Source of the DNA: Planctomycetia bacterium
Lineage (GTDB): Bacteria; Planctomycetota; UBA1135; GCA-002686595
DNA: 50,456 nt
NCBI GenBank assembly: GCA_005799545.1
Contig: SYGM01000055.1
Coordinates: 1 to 50,456, forward strand
Direction: 5' to 3'
Part shown: positions 41,809-50,315 of the stretch, piece after piece
How the letters are laid out: every line of letters begins with the position of its first letter
How positions within the stretch are numbered: the stretch's first letter is position 1
The notes under the pieces: model-generated
What the model was told of the DNA's origin: nothing
The model's input: only the letters and a program-made list of their open reading frames with translations
The model's database searches: none
Made by a program: the position numbers and the translations under genes

Positions 41809-42902
41809 TCCTGCCGGGCCTGATCCTGACTCTGCTGCAGGCGCCGACCCCAGCGGTCGGCGCCCAGCAGCCTGCTGTGCAGCAGGCGCAGGCCTCGGGG
41901 TTCGACGCGCTGCGGCTGGAGTACACCAAGGCCGAGGAGCTCTGGACACTGTCCGTGCGCGCGGCGGCCGCCGATCTCGAGAAGCGCAAGCAGCTTGCGA
42001 AGCAGCACCCCGCGCGCGAGTTCGCCGTGCGCTTTCAGGCGCAACTCGACAAGGGCGAGGCGCGCGCGCTGTTGTGGCAGGCGACCACGATGGAGCACCG
42101 TGAGGAGGATCGGACGAAGATCGTCGCCTTCAAGCGCGATGCCTTCGCCAAGCTGGTCGAGACGCAGGCCGATGCGCCCTGGTGCATCGAGATTCCCAAT
42201 CAGCTGTCGCTGCAGCGCTCGTGGATCGACACGGAGTTCGTGCTGGCGCAGCTTGAGTCGTTCGCCGCCCGCACGAAAAACAAGGAGGCGGCCGCGCAGG
42301 CCCTGGTGAAGTGCTACGGCATCCGCAGCGGTTACAGCTCCAGCGGTGAGCAGGCTGAGATCGCCGCCAAGCTGCGCGACAAGCTCAAGAGCGAGTACAA
42401 GGAGACGCAGGTCGGAAAGCGCCTCGCCGACGAGGACTTCCGTCTGCAGCATCTGGTGCCCGGCAAGCCAGCTCCGGACTTCACTGCCAGGGATGTCGAC
42501 GGCGTCGAGTTCAAGCTGAGCGACTACAAGGGCAAGGTCGTCCTGCTGGACTTCTGGGGTTTCTGGTGACCCCCTTGCCGGGACATGATCCCTCACGAGC
42601 GGTCGCTCGTGGAACGCTACAAGAACAAGCCCTTCGTGATCCTCGGCGTCAACACGGATTCCGACAAGGATCAGTACCGCAAGCTGGCGCAGGACAACGG
42701 CGTCACATGGCGCTCGGCCTGGGAAGGCCGCCGCGGCGGTGAACTCTCGCGCATGTTCCAGATCAAGGGCTATCCCACGCTCTACCTGATCGATCACAAT
42801 GGTCTCGTGGTGAAGATGTGGACCGGCAATCCCGGCGAGCAAGTGCTCGATGCGGAGATCGAGAAGCTGGTCCGCGCCGCCGAAGCTCAGCCCAGGAAAT
42901 GA
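41805..42902 (+). CDS. TlpA-like thioredoxin-fold selenoprotein (UxxC), copy 2
   Basis: 365 residues when the TGA at 42567-42569 is read as selenocysteine. It is a paralogue of the previous gene: signal peptide, helical middle region, then P-A-P-D-F, L-S-D-Y-K-G-K-V-V-L-L-D-F-W-G-F-W, U255-P-P-C258 and K-G-Y-P-T-L-Y-L-I-D. The UGA falls at the same codon number and motif place as in copy 1, but the x-x pair is P-P here and G-P there, so the two have diverged while keeping it. The start is a GTG overlapping the copy 1 stop (GTGA), giving coupled translation. Conventional decoding would give a 254-residue protein and an orphan 105-residue frame. It is probably an exported thiol-disulphide oxidoreductase or peroxidase. 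Confidence 0.88.
42594..42611 (+). promoter_or_regulatory. SECIS-like hairpin, copy 2
   Basis: The same CACGAGC-GGTC-GCTCGTG hairpin at the same distance from its TGA as in copy 1 (first loop G is base 32). A 26-base block around it is identical in the two genes, synonymous positions included, while flanking codons differ, as expected if the RNA structure is under selection. Confidence 0.8.
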
Positions 42903-44599
42903 TGCGTGTCGTCGCGCTGTTGTGCCTCCTTTGGGGGCTGGTGGCCTGTGTCTCCCAACCAGCAGAGGCGCCCCAGAACGCGGAACTCGTGCTGCGCGGC
43001 GGCCGCATCGCCACGCTCGATGAGCGCGTGCCGCAGGCCCAAGCCATCGCGCTGCGCGGCGGACGCATCGTCGCGCTGGGCTCTGACGCGGAGATCGCCT
43101 CCTCGATCGGGCCCGACACGCAGGTGATCGAGCTTTCAGGCCGGCGCGTGATTCCAGGCATCGTGGAGAGCCACGCGCACCTGCTGGGTGTCGGCGAGCT
43201 GCGCGAGATGCTCGATCTGCGAGCCGCGCAGAGCTGGGAAGAGATCGTGCGGGCCGTGGAGCAGGCTGCGCGCACACTGCCGGAGGGTACCTGGATCCGC
43301 GGGCGCGGCTGGCATCAGGAGAAGTGGAGCTCCGTGCCTGCGGATGCGGTCGATGGCTGGCCTGTCCGCTCCGAACTCGATCGCGTGGCGCCGCGGCATC
43401 CCGTCAAGCTCGAGCACGCCAGCGGTCATGCCTCGATCGTCAACGGTGCCGCGCTGGAGCGCGCCGGCATCGCGGCGGATCGCACCGATCCTCCCGGCGG
43501 CAGGATCCTGCGGGATGGAAGCGGCAAGCCGACCGGCGTGCTCAATGAACTCGCGTCCGAGCTGGTTGACCCCGCGCGCGGCATGAGCACCGCGGAGCAC
43601 GAGGCCGCCGTGCGGCGTCAGGTGGCTCTGGCCGGCGCGGAAGCGCTCCGTCTTGGGATCACCAGCTTCCACACGGCGGGGGAAACGCTCGCCACGGTGC
43701 GCGTGCTGCGCGCGATGGCCGAGGCGGGCGAGCTGCCGCTGCGCCTGTCCGTGATGCTCTCCGAGCCGGACGAGGTGATCGCGCCGGAACTGGCGCGCGT
43801 GCGCGTCATCGGCGCGGGCGATGGCATGCTGACCGTGCGCGGCATCAAGCGCTACGCCGATGGGGCGCTGGGCTCGCGCGGTGCCTGGCTGCTGGAGCCG
43901 TACAGCGATGCCCCGGAGAACCGCGGCTTGCCCAGCATCTCCATGGAATCCCTGGAGCGCAGTGCGGTGCTGGCGCGCGATCACGGCTTTCAGCTGTGCG
44001 TCCACGCGATCGGCGATTCCGCCAACCGCGCAGTGCTGGATCTCTTCCAGCGCGTGATTCCCTCGCGCGACGATCTGCGCGCCCAGCGCTGGCGCATCGA
44101 GCACGCTCAGCATGTGGATCGCGCTGATCAGCCGCGCTTCGGCGAACTCGGCGTGATCGCGGCCGTTCAGACTGTGCACTGCATTTCCGACGGACCGTGG
44201 GTGCCGGCGCGCATCGGCATGCAGCGCGCAGCCAACAATGCCTATCCGTGGCGCTCGCTGCTGAACGGCGGAGCCGTCCTGTGCAACGGCACCGACGCGC
44301 CGGTCGAGCCGCTCGATCCCTTCGCGAACTTCCATGCGGCCGTGACGCGCAGCATGGCGGGCGGTGCGCTGTTCTTCCCCGGTGAGGCCCTGTCACGCGA
44401 ACAGGCGCTGCGCGCCGCGACCGCTGCGGGCGCCTACGCGGCCTTTCAGGAGCGCGAGCTCGGTGCACTCAGCCCGGGCATGCGCGCGGATCTCGTGGTG
44501 CTGAACCAGGACATCCTCAGCGTGCCGGATGCCCAGTTGCGGGACACGCGCGCCGACCTGACGATTCTCGGCGGCCGCATCGTCTACCGCGCGCCCTGA
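42899..44599 (+). CDS. YtcJ-like amidohydrolase, lipoprotein
   Basis: About 566 residues. Lipobox L-V-A-C near 15-18. The metal-dependent amidohydrolase 3 (YtcJ-like) fold is shown by E-S-H-A-H (about 89-93), G-I-K-R-Y-A-D-G-A-L-G-S, H-A-I-G-D, E-H-A-Q-H and G-T-D-A-P-V-E, which together supply the His/Lys/Asp metal ligands. L-R-G-G-R-I near the start and G-M-R-A-D-L-V-V-L near the end are the composite beta-sandwich. The natural substrate is unknown (amide or N-acyl hydrolysis). Its ATG overlaps the stop of the second selenoprotein gene, so it belongs to the same operon. A second ATG at 42902 is possible. Confidence 0.9.
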   Translation: MMRVVALLCLLWGLVACVSQPAEAPQNAELVLRGGRIATLDERVPQAQAIALRGGRIVALGSDAEIASSIGPDTQVIELSGRRVIPGIVESHAHLLGVGELREMLDLRAAQSWEEIVRAVEQAARTLPEGTWIRGRGWHQEKWSSVPADAVDGWPVRSELDRVAPRHPVKLEHASGHASIVNGAALERAGIAADRTDPPGGRILRDGSGKPTGVLNELASELVDPARGMSTAEHEAAVRRQVALAGAEALRLGITSFHTAGETLATVRVLRAMAEAGELPLRLSVMLSEPDEVIAPELARVRVIGAGDGMLTVRGIKRYADGALGSRGAWLLEPYSDAPENRGLPSISMESLERSAVLARDHGFQLCVHAIGDSANRAVLDLFQRVIPSRDDLRAQRWRIEHAQHVDRADQPRFGELGVIAAVQTVHCISDGPWVPARIGMQRAANNAYPWRSLLNGGAVLCNGTDAPVEPLDPFANFHAAVTRSMAGGALFFPGEALSREQALRAATAAGAYAAFQERELGALSPGMRADLVVLNQDILSVPDAQLRDTRADLTILGGRIVYRAP

Positions 44600-45192
44600 G
44601 CCTCCGCGATGCCGCAGTGCATGCGGCCATCGAAGCCAAGGCGCGCCATCAGCGCGCCTTCGCGCGCCCGCAGCACCGCTTCGCGGCGGTCGACGAGCTG
44701 CGGGTCGAAGAGTTCCTTGGCAAGGCGCACGAACAGCGCCTGATGTCCGGCCTCCGAGGCCATCAGGCCGCGGTACAAGGCGGCCAGTTCCGCATCCGCG
44801 AGGTGCTCGGAGAGCAGATGGAACCGCTCGAGGCTGCGCAGCTCGATCAGATGCGAGATCAGCAGCCGGTCGAGCAGCTTGTCGGGAGCGTCGCCTCCGG
44901 CGGCGGACTGCAGGCCTTCGGCGTAGGGACTGGGCTGCGCGAACTCGAGCCGGCCGCCGCGGCGCTCAAGTTCCTTTACCACCAGCTGGAAATGCGCCAG
45001 TTCCTCGATCGCGACGGCCGCGAGCTCGCGCACGAGCGCGTCCTTGCGCGGATTGCGCACGATCAGAGTCTGGGCCGAAGCGGCGGCCTTCAGTTCGCAG
45101 TGTGCGTGATCGGACAGCAGGCACGGCAGGTCGCGCTCGACCTGCATGACCCATTCGGGCGGCGTGGCGTAATCCAGTCGGAACTGCGGCAT
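44584..45192 (-). CDS. miaE: tRNA 2-methylthio-N6-isopentenyladenosine-37 hydroxylase MiaE
   Basis: 202 residues, the usual length. It is a ferritin-like di-iron monooxygenase that hydroxylates the isopentenyl group of ms2i6A37 in tRNA. Iron ligands are seen in H-A-H-C-E-L-K-A-A, E-E-L-A-H-F, E-L-R-S-L-E-R-F and E-A-G-H, and P-Y-A-E-G-L is a family mark. The reaction needs O2. It overlaps the amidohydrolase end by 16 bases in a convergent arrangement. The MiaA and MiaB genes that make its substrate are not in the window. Confidence 0.9.
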   Translation of the reverse strand: MPQFRLDYATPPEWVMQVERDLPCLLSDHAHCELKAAASAQTLIVRNPRKDALVRELAAVAIEELAHFQLVVKELERRGGRLEFAQPSPYAEGLQSAAGGDAPDKLLDRLLISHLIELRSLERFHLLSEHLADAELAALYRGLMASEAGHQALFVRLAKELFDPQLVDRREAVLRAREGALMARLGFDGRMHCGIAEAQGAR

Positions 45193-45203
45193 TGCTGCTG
45201 ATT

Positions 45204-46151
45204 CTAGCGGCGCCCGAGCCAGCGCGGACCGAGTTCGACGAACAGGTTTCCGCCCAGCAGGAGGCCGCCTCCGAAGAACAGCCAGCCCGAGAGCTGGTCA
45301 TAGCCCATCCAGACACCGAAGGCCGCCGCCCAGACCGGCTCGGTCGAGTAGAGGATCGCCGCCCGCACGGGATCGACCTGCTTCTGGAACAGGTTCATGA
45401 AGGTCAACGCCACCGCGGTTCCGAACACGGTCATCAGCAGCAGCGGGAGCAGGAAATCGCGGTGCTGGAGCAGGGCCGTGAACTCGGCGCCGCTCAGCGG
45501 CGTGCGGAACAGCTGGAACCACAGCAGCCAGCCGGCACAGCCGATCGTCACCACCAGGAAGCTGCTCGTGCTGACGGCCAGCGCGTCGACGCGCCGCGAC
45601 ACATGATCCGTCGCGAGGATGTGAATCCCGAACAGAAGCGCACAGGCGATCGTCATCAGCTCTCCGAAGCTCAGCAGCATCTGCGGCGCGCCGCGGATGA
45701 AGGCCGCACCGGCCGTGGAGCAGATCGCACCGACGATCAGCACCCACGATAGGCGCTTTTTCTGCTGGAAGGTGACGATCAGCGCGGTGAACAGCACATA
45801 CAGGCTCGTGAGGAAGGCGCTGACGGCCGGGCTGACCTCGCTCAGGCCCGCCATCTGCAGCACGAAGCCGCCGAACAGCAGGCCGCCGAGGATCAGTCCG
45901 CCGCGGGCCACGCCGGGATCGAGCACCGCGCGAGCCCGCGGGATCGCGAGCATCAGCAGGCTTGCCGCTCCGAAGCGCAGCAGCAGGAACAGCGCCGTGC
46001 CGTGCAGTTCGCGACCCTCGCCGAGCACGGACTTCGCGCTGTCGAGGCTCTGCTTCATCCAGGTGAAGCTTCCGCCCCAGATCAGTGTCACGGCGCCCAG
46101 CGCCAGCAGGGCCAGCCATGGGCTCATTCGGGGCGCGGGCGCGGTGTTCAC
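45204..46151 (-). CDS. EamA/DMT-family transporter
   Basis: 315 residues with about ten hydrophobic helices in two EamA repeats. W-G-G-S-F in the first helix and E-P-V-W-A-A in the ninth are characteristic. It is an inner-membrane metabolite exporter; the substrate is unknown. The GTG 46151 start has no clear ribosome site; ATG 46127 (eight residues shorter, M-S-P-W-L-A) is equally likely. It lies 11 bases from miaE on the same strand, so an operon is possible. It diverges from the M48 peptidase gene. Confidence 0.9.
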   Translation of the reverse strand: MNTAPAPRMSPWLALLALGAVTLIWGGSFTWMKQSLDSAKSVLGEGRELHGTALFLLLRFGAASLLMLAIPRARAVLDPGVARGGLILGGLLFGGFVLQMAGLSEVSPAVSAFLTSLYVLFTALIVTFQQKKRLSWVLIVGAICSTAGAAFIRGAPQMLLSFGELMTIACALLFGIHILATDHVSRRVDALAVSTSSFLVVTIGCAGWLLWFQLFRTPLSGAEFTALLQHRDFLLPLLLMTVFGTAVALTFMNLFQKQVDPVRAAILYSTEPVWAAAFGVWMGYDQLSGWLFFGGGLLLGGNLFVELGPRWLGRR

Positions 46152-46216
46152 GCCGCGCAGACTAGTCTCTGTGAGCGCGGGCGCAAGCCTCGCGCCCGGA
46201 CGCTAGGCTGACGGGC

Positions 46217-47206
46217 ATGAAGTGGCTTGCGTTCCTGCTCCTCCCGCTGTTTTTCGGTTCCTGCGCCTCCGATCAGGCGGTGCGCAATCAGGCCGAGGAA
46301 ATGCACCGCGAACTCGAACCGGCGATCCTCGCGGATCAGGAGCTGGTGGCTTATCTCGAATCGATGGGGGATCGCATCGTGGCGTCGGCGCGCGAACTCA
46401 GCGCCGCGAAGAAGGGACCCAAGGCGCACTTCAAGGAAGACACGAGCTGGATGTTCTCCACCGAGCGCTTCCACCTCGTCAGCTCCGATCAGCTCAACGC
46501 CTTCACGACGGGCGGCTCGCACATGTACGTGTACACGCAGTTGCTGGCCTCCTGCGCGACGGAAGATGAGCTTGCGGCCGTCATGGCGCACGAGTTCGCG
46601 CATGTTTACTGCCGGCATGTGCACAAGGGCATGAATCGCCAGTACATGACGTTGGGCACAGCGGCGGCGCTGGGAGTCGCCGGCTATGCCGCAGGCGGCG
46701 AGGAACACGGCGATGAGTACATGGGCTACGGCCTTGCGCTGGGCATGCTGGCGGGCAACTTCCTCTCCCTGGGCTTCACGCGCCAGGACGAAGCCGAGGC
46801 CGACCGCTGGGGATTTGAGTTCTACGCCCGCGCCGGCTGGGATCCGGCGCGCTTCGGCGACTTCTTCCAGTCGCTGATCGACAAGGGCTACGACACCGAA
46901 TCCGACACCTTCAGCGACCACCCGACGCTCGCCAGCCGCGTGCAGGCGGCGCAGGCACAGGCTGCCAAGTTGCCTGCGGAGGCGGCCCAATGGCGGCGCG
47001 AGCCCGTGGCCGGCAAGTCGATGTTCGCCGCGATGAAGGCGCGCGCGGTGGCGATGACGGCTGCCAACGGGGACAAGGCCAAGGCGCAGGCCAAGCTGCT
47101 GCTGCGTTCCGTGCCCAGCTGCCTGCTGCCCAACGACACGAAGGAGCAGAAGGACGCGCAGGCGCAGCTGCGCGCCGCGGAGCAGAGGGCTCGGGCCCAG
47201 CCCTGA
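46217..47206 (+). CDS. M48-family zinc metalloprotease, lipoprotein
   Basis: 329 residues. Lipobox F-G-S-C (14-17), then the zinc motif H-E-F-A-H near 130-134 and the third ligand in D-E-A-E-A-D-R. The protease domain includes N-A-F-T-T-G-G and the D-H-P-T-L-A-S-R substrate loop typical of BepA/LoiP-like periplasmic M48 enzymes. The C-terminal 90 residues are Ala/Lys-rich and helical. It probably degrades or repairs misfolded envelope proteins. It is a single gene, convergent to the ferredoxin gene with a hairpin between. Confidence 0.93.
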   Translation: MKWLAFLLLPLFFGSCASDQAVRNQAEEMHRELEPAILADQELVAYLESMGDRIVASARELSAAKKGPKAHFKEDTSWMFSTERFHLVSSDQLNAFTTGGSHMYVYTQLLASCATEDELAAVMAHEFAHVYCRHVHKGMNRQYMTLGTAAALGVAGYAAGGEEHGDEYMGYGLALGMLAGNFLSLGFTRQDEAEADRWGFEFYARAGWDPARFGDFFQSLIDKGYDTESDTFSDHPTLASRVQAAQAQAAKLPAEAAQWRREPVAGKSMFAAMKARAVAMTAANGDKAKAQAKLLLRSVPSCLLPNDTKEQKDAQAQLRAAEQRARAQP

Positions 47207-47214
47207 AAACGAGT

Positions 47215-47248
47215 CAGCCTCCCGGCGCCGGCAGGCACGAGGAGGCTG
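47215..47248. terminator. Hairpin between the peptidase and ferredoxin genes
   Basis: CAGCCTCC at 47215-47222 and GGAGGCTG at 47241-47248, with GGCGCCGGC in the loop giving extra pairing. It lies nine bases after the peptidase stop and before the convergent ferredoxin stop (47272); probably bidirectional. Confidence 0.5.
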
Positions 47249-47271
47249 GCGTCTGCCGCGGAAAGGGCCGC

Positions 47272-47538
47272 TCAGCGGTTCTGGGCGTACCAGTCGGCGT
47301 TGATCTTGGTGTACTGCGCCCACTTCTCGGGCAGCTCCGCCTCATCGAAGATCGCATCGACGGGGCACTCGGGCGCGCAGGCGCCGCAATCGATGCACTC
47401 GTCGGGATTGATGTAGAGCATGTCGTGCTTGGCGAAATCCGCCTCGTTCTTGGTCGGGTGAATGCAGTCGACCGGGCAGACCTCGACGCAGGCGGTGTCC
47501 TTGGTTCCCTTGCAGGGTTCGGCAATCACATAGGTCAT
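47272..47538 (-). CDS. 7Fe/8Fe ferredoxin
   Basis: 88 residues, acidic. Cys pattern C-x7-C-x3-C-P at the N-terminal cluster ([14 protein letters not shown], with an extra C in V-D-C) and C-x2-C-x2-C-x3-C-P later ([12 protein letters not shown]). The N-terminal spacing with seven residues between the first two Cys is that of FdxA-type [3Fe-4S][4Fe-4S] ferredoxins. AAGGAG precedes the ATG. It is a possible electron partner of the NfnAB-like enzyme. The 185 bases upstream hold two direct repeats GAAAACCG 18 bases apart (47633, 47651), of unknown meaning, and the promoter region shared with plsY. Confidence 0.93.
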   Translation of the reverse strand: MTYVIAEPCKGTKDTACVEVCPVDCIHPTKNEADFAKHDMLYINPDECIDCGACAPECPVDAIFDEAELPEKWAQYTKINADWYAQNR

Positions 47539-47723
47539 CGTTGGGCTCCTTCGTGGCCGCAGCGCCCGGGGGGCCTTGGCCGGAATGTGAGGAAATATGG
47601 TACGAGCGGGGAGGTTTTTTTCAATCCTGCGAGAAAACCGGCTTCCGCGGGAAAACCGACTCCTCGGGAGCTGCCGCCCTTCCCCCCCGCTCCCTAGACG
47701 CTACGCTGCACGGGTCTTTCCGG

Positions 47724-48392
47724 ATGCCCACCCCGCCCCAAACGAGTCTGCTTGACCTGCCCAGCCTGGTGTGGGTGCTGGTCGTGCTCGCCTATCTGCT
47801 GGGTGCCATCCCCTTCGGCCTGGTGCTGGCCCGCTGGCTCAAGGGCATCGACCTGCGCCAGTTCGGCAGCGGCAACATCGGCACGACCAACGCCATGCGC
47901 GCGCTTGGGCGCAAGTGGGGCTTCGTGGTGTTCGCGCTCGACTTCCTGAAGGGCTTCCTGCCCGTGCTGGTCTGTCTCTGGCTGCTGGAAAGCGCCGAGC
48001 AGCGCGTGCTGGCGCAGGTACTGGCGGGTACGGCGAGCGTACTGGGCCACTGCTTCTCGATCTACCTGCGCTTCGGTGGCGGCAAGGGCGTCGCCACGGG
48101 CTGCGGTGCGATCGTGGCGATGGATCCGCTGGTGTTCGTGATCGGCGGCATCGTGTGGCTGCTGACGCGGGCCTTCACGGGCTACTCGGGCCTCTCCTCG
48201 ATCCTGATGGGTGTGACCTTCCCGGTCGTCGTCTGGATTCAGGATGGCCCCAAAGCACTGCTTTTCGGCGCGGGCCTGCTCTGTCTGCTGATCGTCGTGC
48301 GGCACCGTTCCAACATCCAGCGCATGCTCGCGGGCACCGAACCGCGCGCGGGCGAGAAGCACAAGCACCCCGATGCAACCAGCCATGGCTGA
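47724..48392 (+). CDS. plsY: Glycerol-3-phosphate acyltransferase PlsY
   Basis: 222 residues from ATG 47724. It is an integral membrane enzyme that acylates glycerol-3-phosphate with acyl-phosphate, the first step of phospholipid synthesis. Three cytoplasmic motifs are present: S-G-N-I-G-T-T-N, G-G-G-K-G-V-A-T and R-H-R-S-N-I, with about five hydrophobic helices. The tail is basic and His/Lys-rich. It overlaps gpsA by 20 bases; gpsA makes its substrate, so the operon is functionally coherent. Upstream in-frame codons lie in the intergenic region and were not used. Confidence 0.95.
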   Translation: MPTPPQTSLLDLPSLVWVLVVLAYLLGAIPFGLVLARWLKGIDLRQFGSGNIGTTNAMRALGRKWGFVVFALDFLKGFLPVLVCLWLLESAEQRVLAQVLAGTASVLGHCFSIYLRFGGGKGVATGCGAIVAMDPLVFVIGGIVWLLTRAFTGYSGLSSILMGVTFPVVVWIQDGPKALLFGAGLLCLLIVVRHRSNIQRMLAGTEPRAGEKHKHPDATSHG

Positions 48393-49437
48393 CAACCGCA
48401 ATCCAGCGAACAAACCGAGCCGAGTGCTGGTGATCGGCGACGGCAGTTGGGGCACGACCCTTGCGCTCGTGCTGGCCCGCAACGGCATTCCCTGCACGCT
48501 CTGGAGCGCCTTTGCCGAGCAGGCCGCCGAGATGCAGCATAAGCGCGAGAATGAGCGCTTCCTGCCCGGCCACACGCTGCCCATCGGCATGACGATCACC
48601 GCCGATCCGCATCGCGCTGCGGACAAGGCCGATCTTGTGGTGAGCGTGGTGCCGACGCAGTTCCTGCGCTCGGTGCTGCACCGCTTCGAGGACGCGATTC
48701 CCGGCACGGTGCCGATTGTGACCGCCACGAAGGGTCTGGAGATCGAGAGCTTCAAGACGCCCAGCCAGATACTGGTCGAGTTGCTCGGCAAGCGCCCGGT
48801 CTGCGTGCTCACGGGTCCCAGTCACGCCGAGGAAGTCGTCGAGCAGAAACCCGCGGCGATTCTCGCGGCGAGCACGGATCGCGCGCTCGCTTCCAAGGTG
48901 CAGGCCGCCTTCACCTCGCAGACCTTCCGCGTCTACACGCACCACGATCCGCTGGGAGCCGAGCTTGCGGGCGCGCTCAAGAACGTCATCGCGATCGCGG
49001 CCGGAATCAGCGATGGCCTGGGGCTGGGCGACAATGCCAAGGCGGCCCTGATGACGCGCGGCATGGTCGAGATCGCTCGCTTCGGCCGCTCGCGCGGCGC
49101 CGATCCGAAGACCTTCTTCGGCCTCGCCGGCATGGGCGATCTGATCACCACCTGCTGCTCGCGCCACTCGCGCAATCGCGCCGTGGGGGAGGCGATCGGG
49201 CGCGGCGAGAAAATCGACAAGGTGCTCGGGAACATGAAGATGGTCGCCGAGGGCGTGTGGACCGCCAAGGCACTCTTTGGTCCGGAGGCCGATCTCGGCT
49301 CCGTCGAGATGCCGATCGCCGAACAGGTGCATGCCGTGCTCTTCGATGGGAAGAATCCGCGCGAGGCCGTGACGGACCTCATGAACCGCGCGCCGACGGC
49401 CGAGATGGAAGGTCTGCTCGGAGGGGCAGGCGCATGA
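48373..49437 (+). CDS. gpsA: NAD(P)-dependent glycerol-3-phosphate dehydrogenase GpsA
   Basis: About 354 residues (350 if it starts at ATG 48385). It reduces dihydroxyacetone phosphate to glycerol-3-phosphate in the cytoplasm. The nucleotide loop reads V-I-G-D-G-S-W-G-T, where most family members have G-A-G-S-W-G; the Ala to Asp change is unusual but the glycines remain. A-T-K-G-L-E, G-P-S-H-A-E-E, A-L-K-N-V-I-A-I-A-A-G (catalytic Lys) and G-L-A-G-M-G-D-L are all conserved. It is followed by a small membrane protein gene overlapping the stop by four bases. Confidence 0.95.
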   Translation: MQPAMADNRNPANKPSRVLVIGDGSWGTTLALVLARNGIPCTLWSAFAEQAAEMQHKRENERFLPGHTLPIGMTITADPHRAADKADLVVSVVPTQFLRSVLHRFEDAIPGTVPIVTATKGLEIESFKTPSQILVELLGKRPVCVLTGPSHAEEVVEQKPAAILAASTDRALASKVQAAFTSQTFRVYTHHDPLGAELAGALKNVIAIAAGISDGLGLGDNAKAALMTRGMVEIARFGRSRGADPKTFFGLAGMGDLITTCCSRHSRNRAVGEAIGRGEKIDKVLGNMKMVAEGVWTAKALFGPEADLGSVEMPIAEQVHAVLFDGKNPREAVTDLMNRAPTAEMEGLLGGAGA

Positions 49438-49829
49438 CACCGACCATCGGCTTTCTCACCTTTCTGGCGATCACGGTCTTCTTTCTCGTGCTCGCCGTGA
49501 TCACGGGCCTGTCGGCCATGCGCAGGTGGCACCTCGCTTGCGTGGCGAGTGCCGTGCTCGGCCTGATCATGGCCGTGCGCTACGCCTACGATCTGGGCAG
49601 CATCTACGATCTCGAGGCCGCGGGCTGGATCACCCCCTTCCACCTCTGGTTGGCGAAGATCACCACTGCGCTCTACCTGCTGCCGGTCATCACCGGCATC
49701 CGCACCATGTTCGTGCCCGCGACGCGGCGAGTGCATCGCAAGGCCGCGTACTTCGTGCTCGCCCTCACGGCGCTCTCGGCCGTCACGGGTGCATGGATGC
49801 TGATCGCCGCACCGATTCGCGTGGCGTGA
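49434..49829 (+). CDS. Small four-helix membrane protein
   Basis: 131 residues from ATG 49434, which overlaps the gpsA stop. Four hydrophobic helices (about 7-25, 31-47, 67-84, 101-122), with short polar loops containing R-R-W-H and R-R-V-H-R-K. The layout resembles DUF420-like or cytochrome-associated four-helix proteins, but no family was recognised with confidence. Translational coupling to gpsA puts it in the phospholipid operon. Function unknown. Confidence 0.75.
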   Translation: MTPTIGFLTFLAITVFFLVLAVITGLSAMRRWHLACVASAVLGLIMAVRYAYDLGSIYDLEAAGWITPFHLWLAKITTALYLLPVITGIRTMFVPATRRVHRKAAYFVLALTALSAVTGAWMLIAAPIRVA

Positions 49830-49844
49830 GCGCGCGTTGCGCGC
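49830..49844. terminator. Short GC hairpin between convergent genes
   Basis: GCGCGC-GTT-GCGCGC directly after the stop at 49829 and 15 bases from the opposing stop at 49859. A weak bidirectional terminator candidate without U-tract. Confidence 0.35.
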
Positions 49845-49858
49845 AGCAGCAAGCGCAC

Positions 49859-50188
49859 TCAGCGCGAACGCAGCGACTCGACCAGCATCGGCATCGCCAG
49901 CAGTGATGCATTGGCGAACAGCGGCACCAGCGTGATCAGCAACCATGCGGCCTTGGCGCGGATCGTCCAGATCGCCACGAGCAGGCCGAACACGGCAATC
50001 GCACCCGCGAGCCATCCGGCGGCGTCCAGCGAGGGCGCCCAATCCGGCGCCCAGCGTCGCAGGGCAAGCGCCATCCACCACACGCCCCAGCCCAAGGTCG
50101 CGCAGATCATCGACAGCATCCAGGTGCGATGCCGTCGGCGCACGACAACGGTTCGAACCTGAGTCAGTGAGCGCAGAGGCCGAGCCAT
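49859..50188 (-). CDS. Small membrane protein of unknown function
   Basis: 109 residues from ATG 50188. A basic N-terminus (R-R-R-H-R) precedes three hydrophobic helices (about 24-42, 55-72, 79-100). Longer upstream starts run into the tRNA leader and look non-coding. It is a single gene, opposite in direction to the tRNA. No family recognised; coding potential is supported by the membrane-helix pattern and GC-biased third positions. Confidence 0.6.
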   Translation of the reverse strand: MARPLRSLTQVRTVVVRRRHRTWMLSMICATLGWGVWWMALALRRWAPDWAPSLDAAGWLAGAIAVFGLLVAIWTIRAKAAWLLITLVPLFANASLLAMPMLVESLRSR

Positions 50189-50315
50189 GGCTGCATTCTC
50201 CGCTACGCACAGCGCGGTCTCAAGCCGCGAAAAACCGCTCCCTGTCCCTGTAAACGAGGCTTTGGTTGACCGGATCCGCCCCTCCGTGTACAACATCTCC
50301 CCCTCAATCTCGGGT

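Noticed and set aside
40717-42902. Two pseudogenes broken by nonsense mutations
   Set aside because: Both stops are TGA, at the same codon and exactly at the redox Cys, followed by intact domains and identical GGUC hairpins; random decay would not produce this.
40717-42902. Genome-wide reassignment of UGA to an amino acid
   Set aside because: Many genes in the window (for example MoxR's neighbours, gpsA, the response regulator) end in TGA at the expected family length, so recoding must be site-specific.
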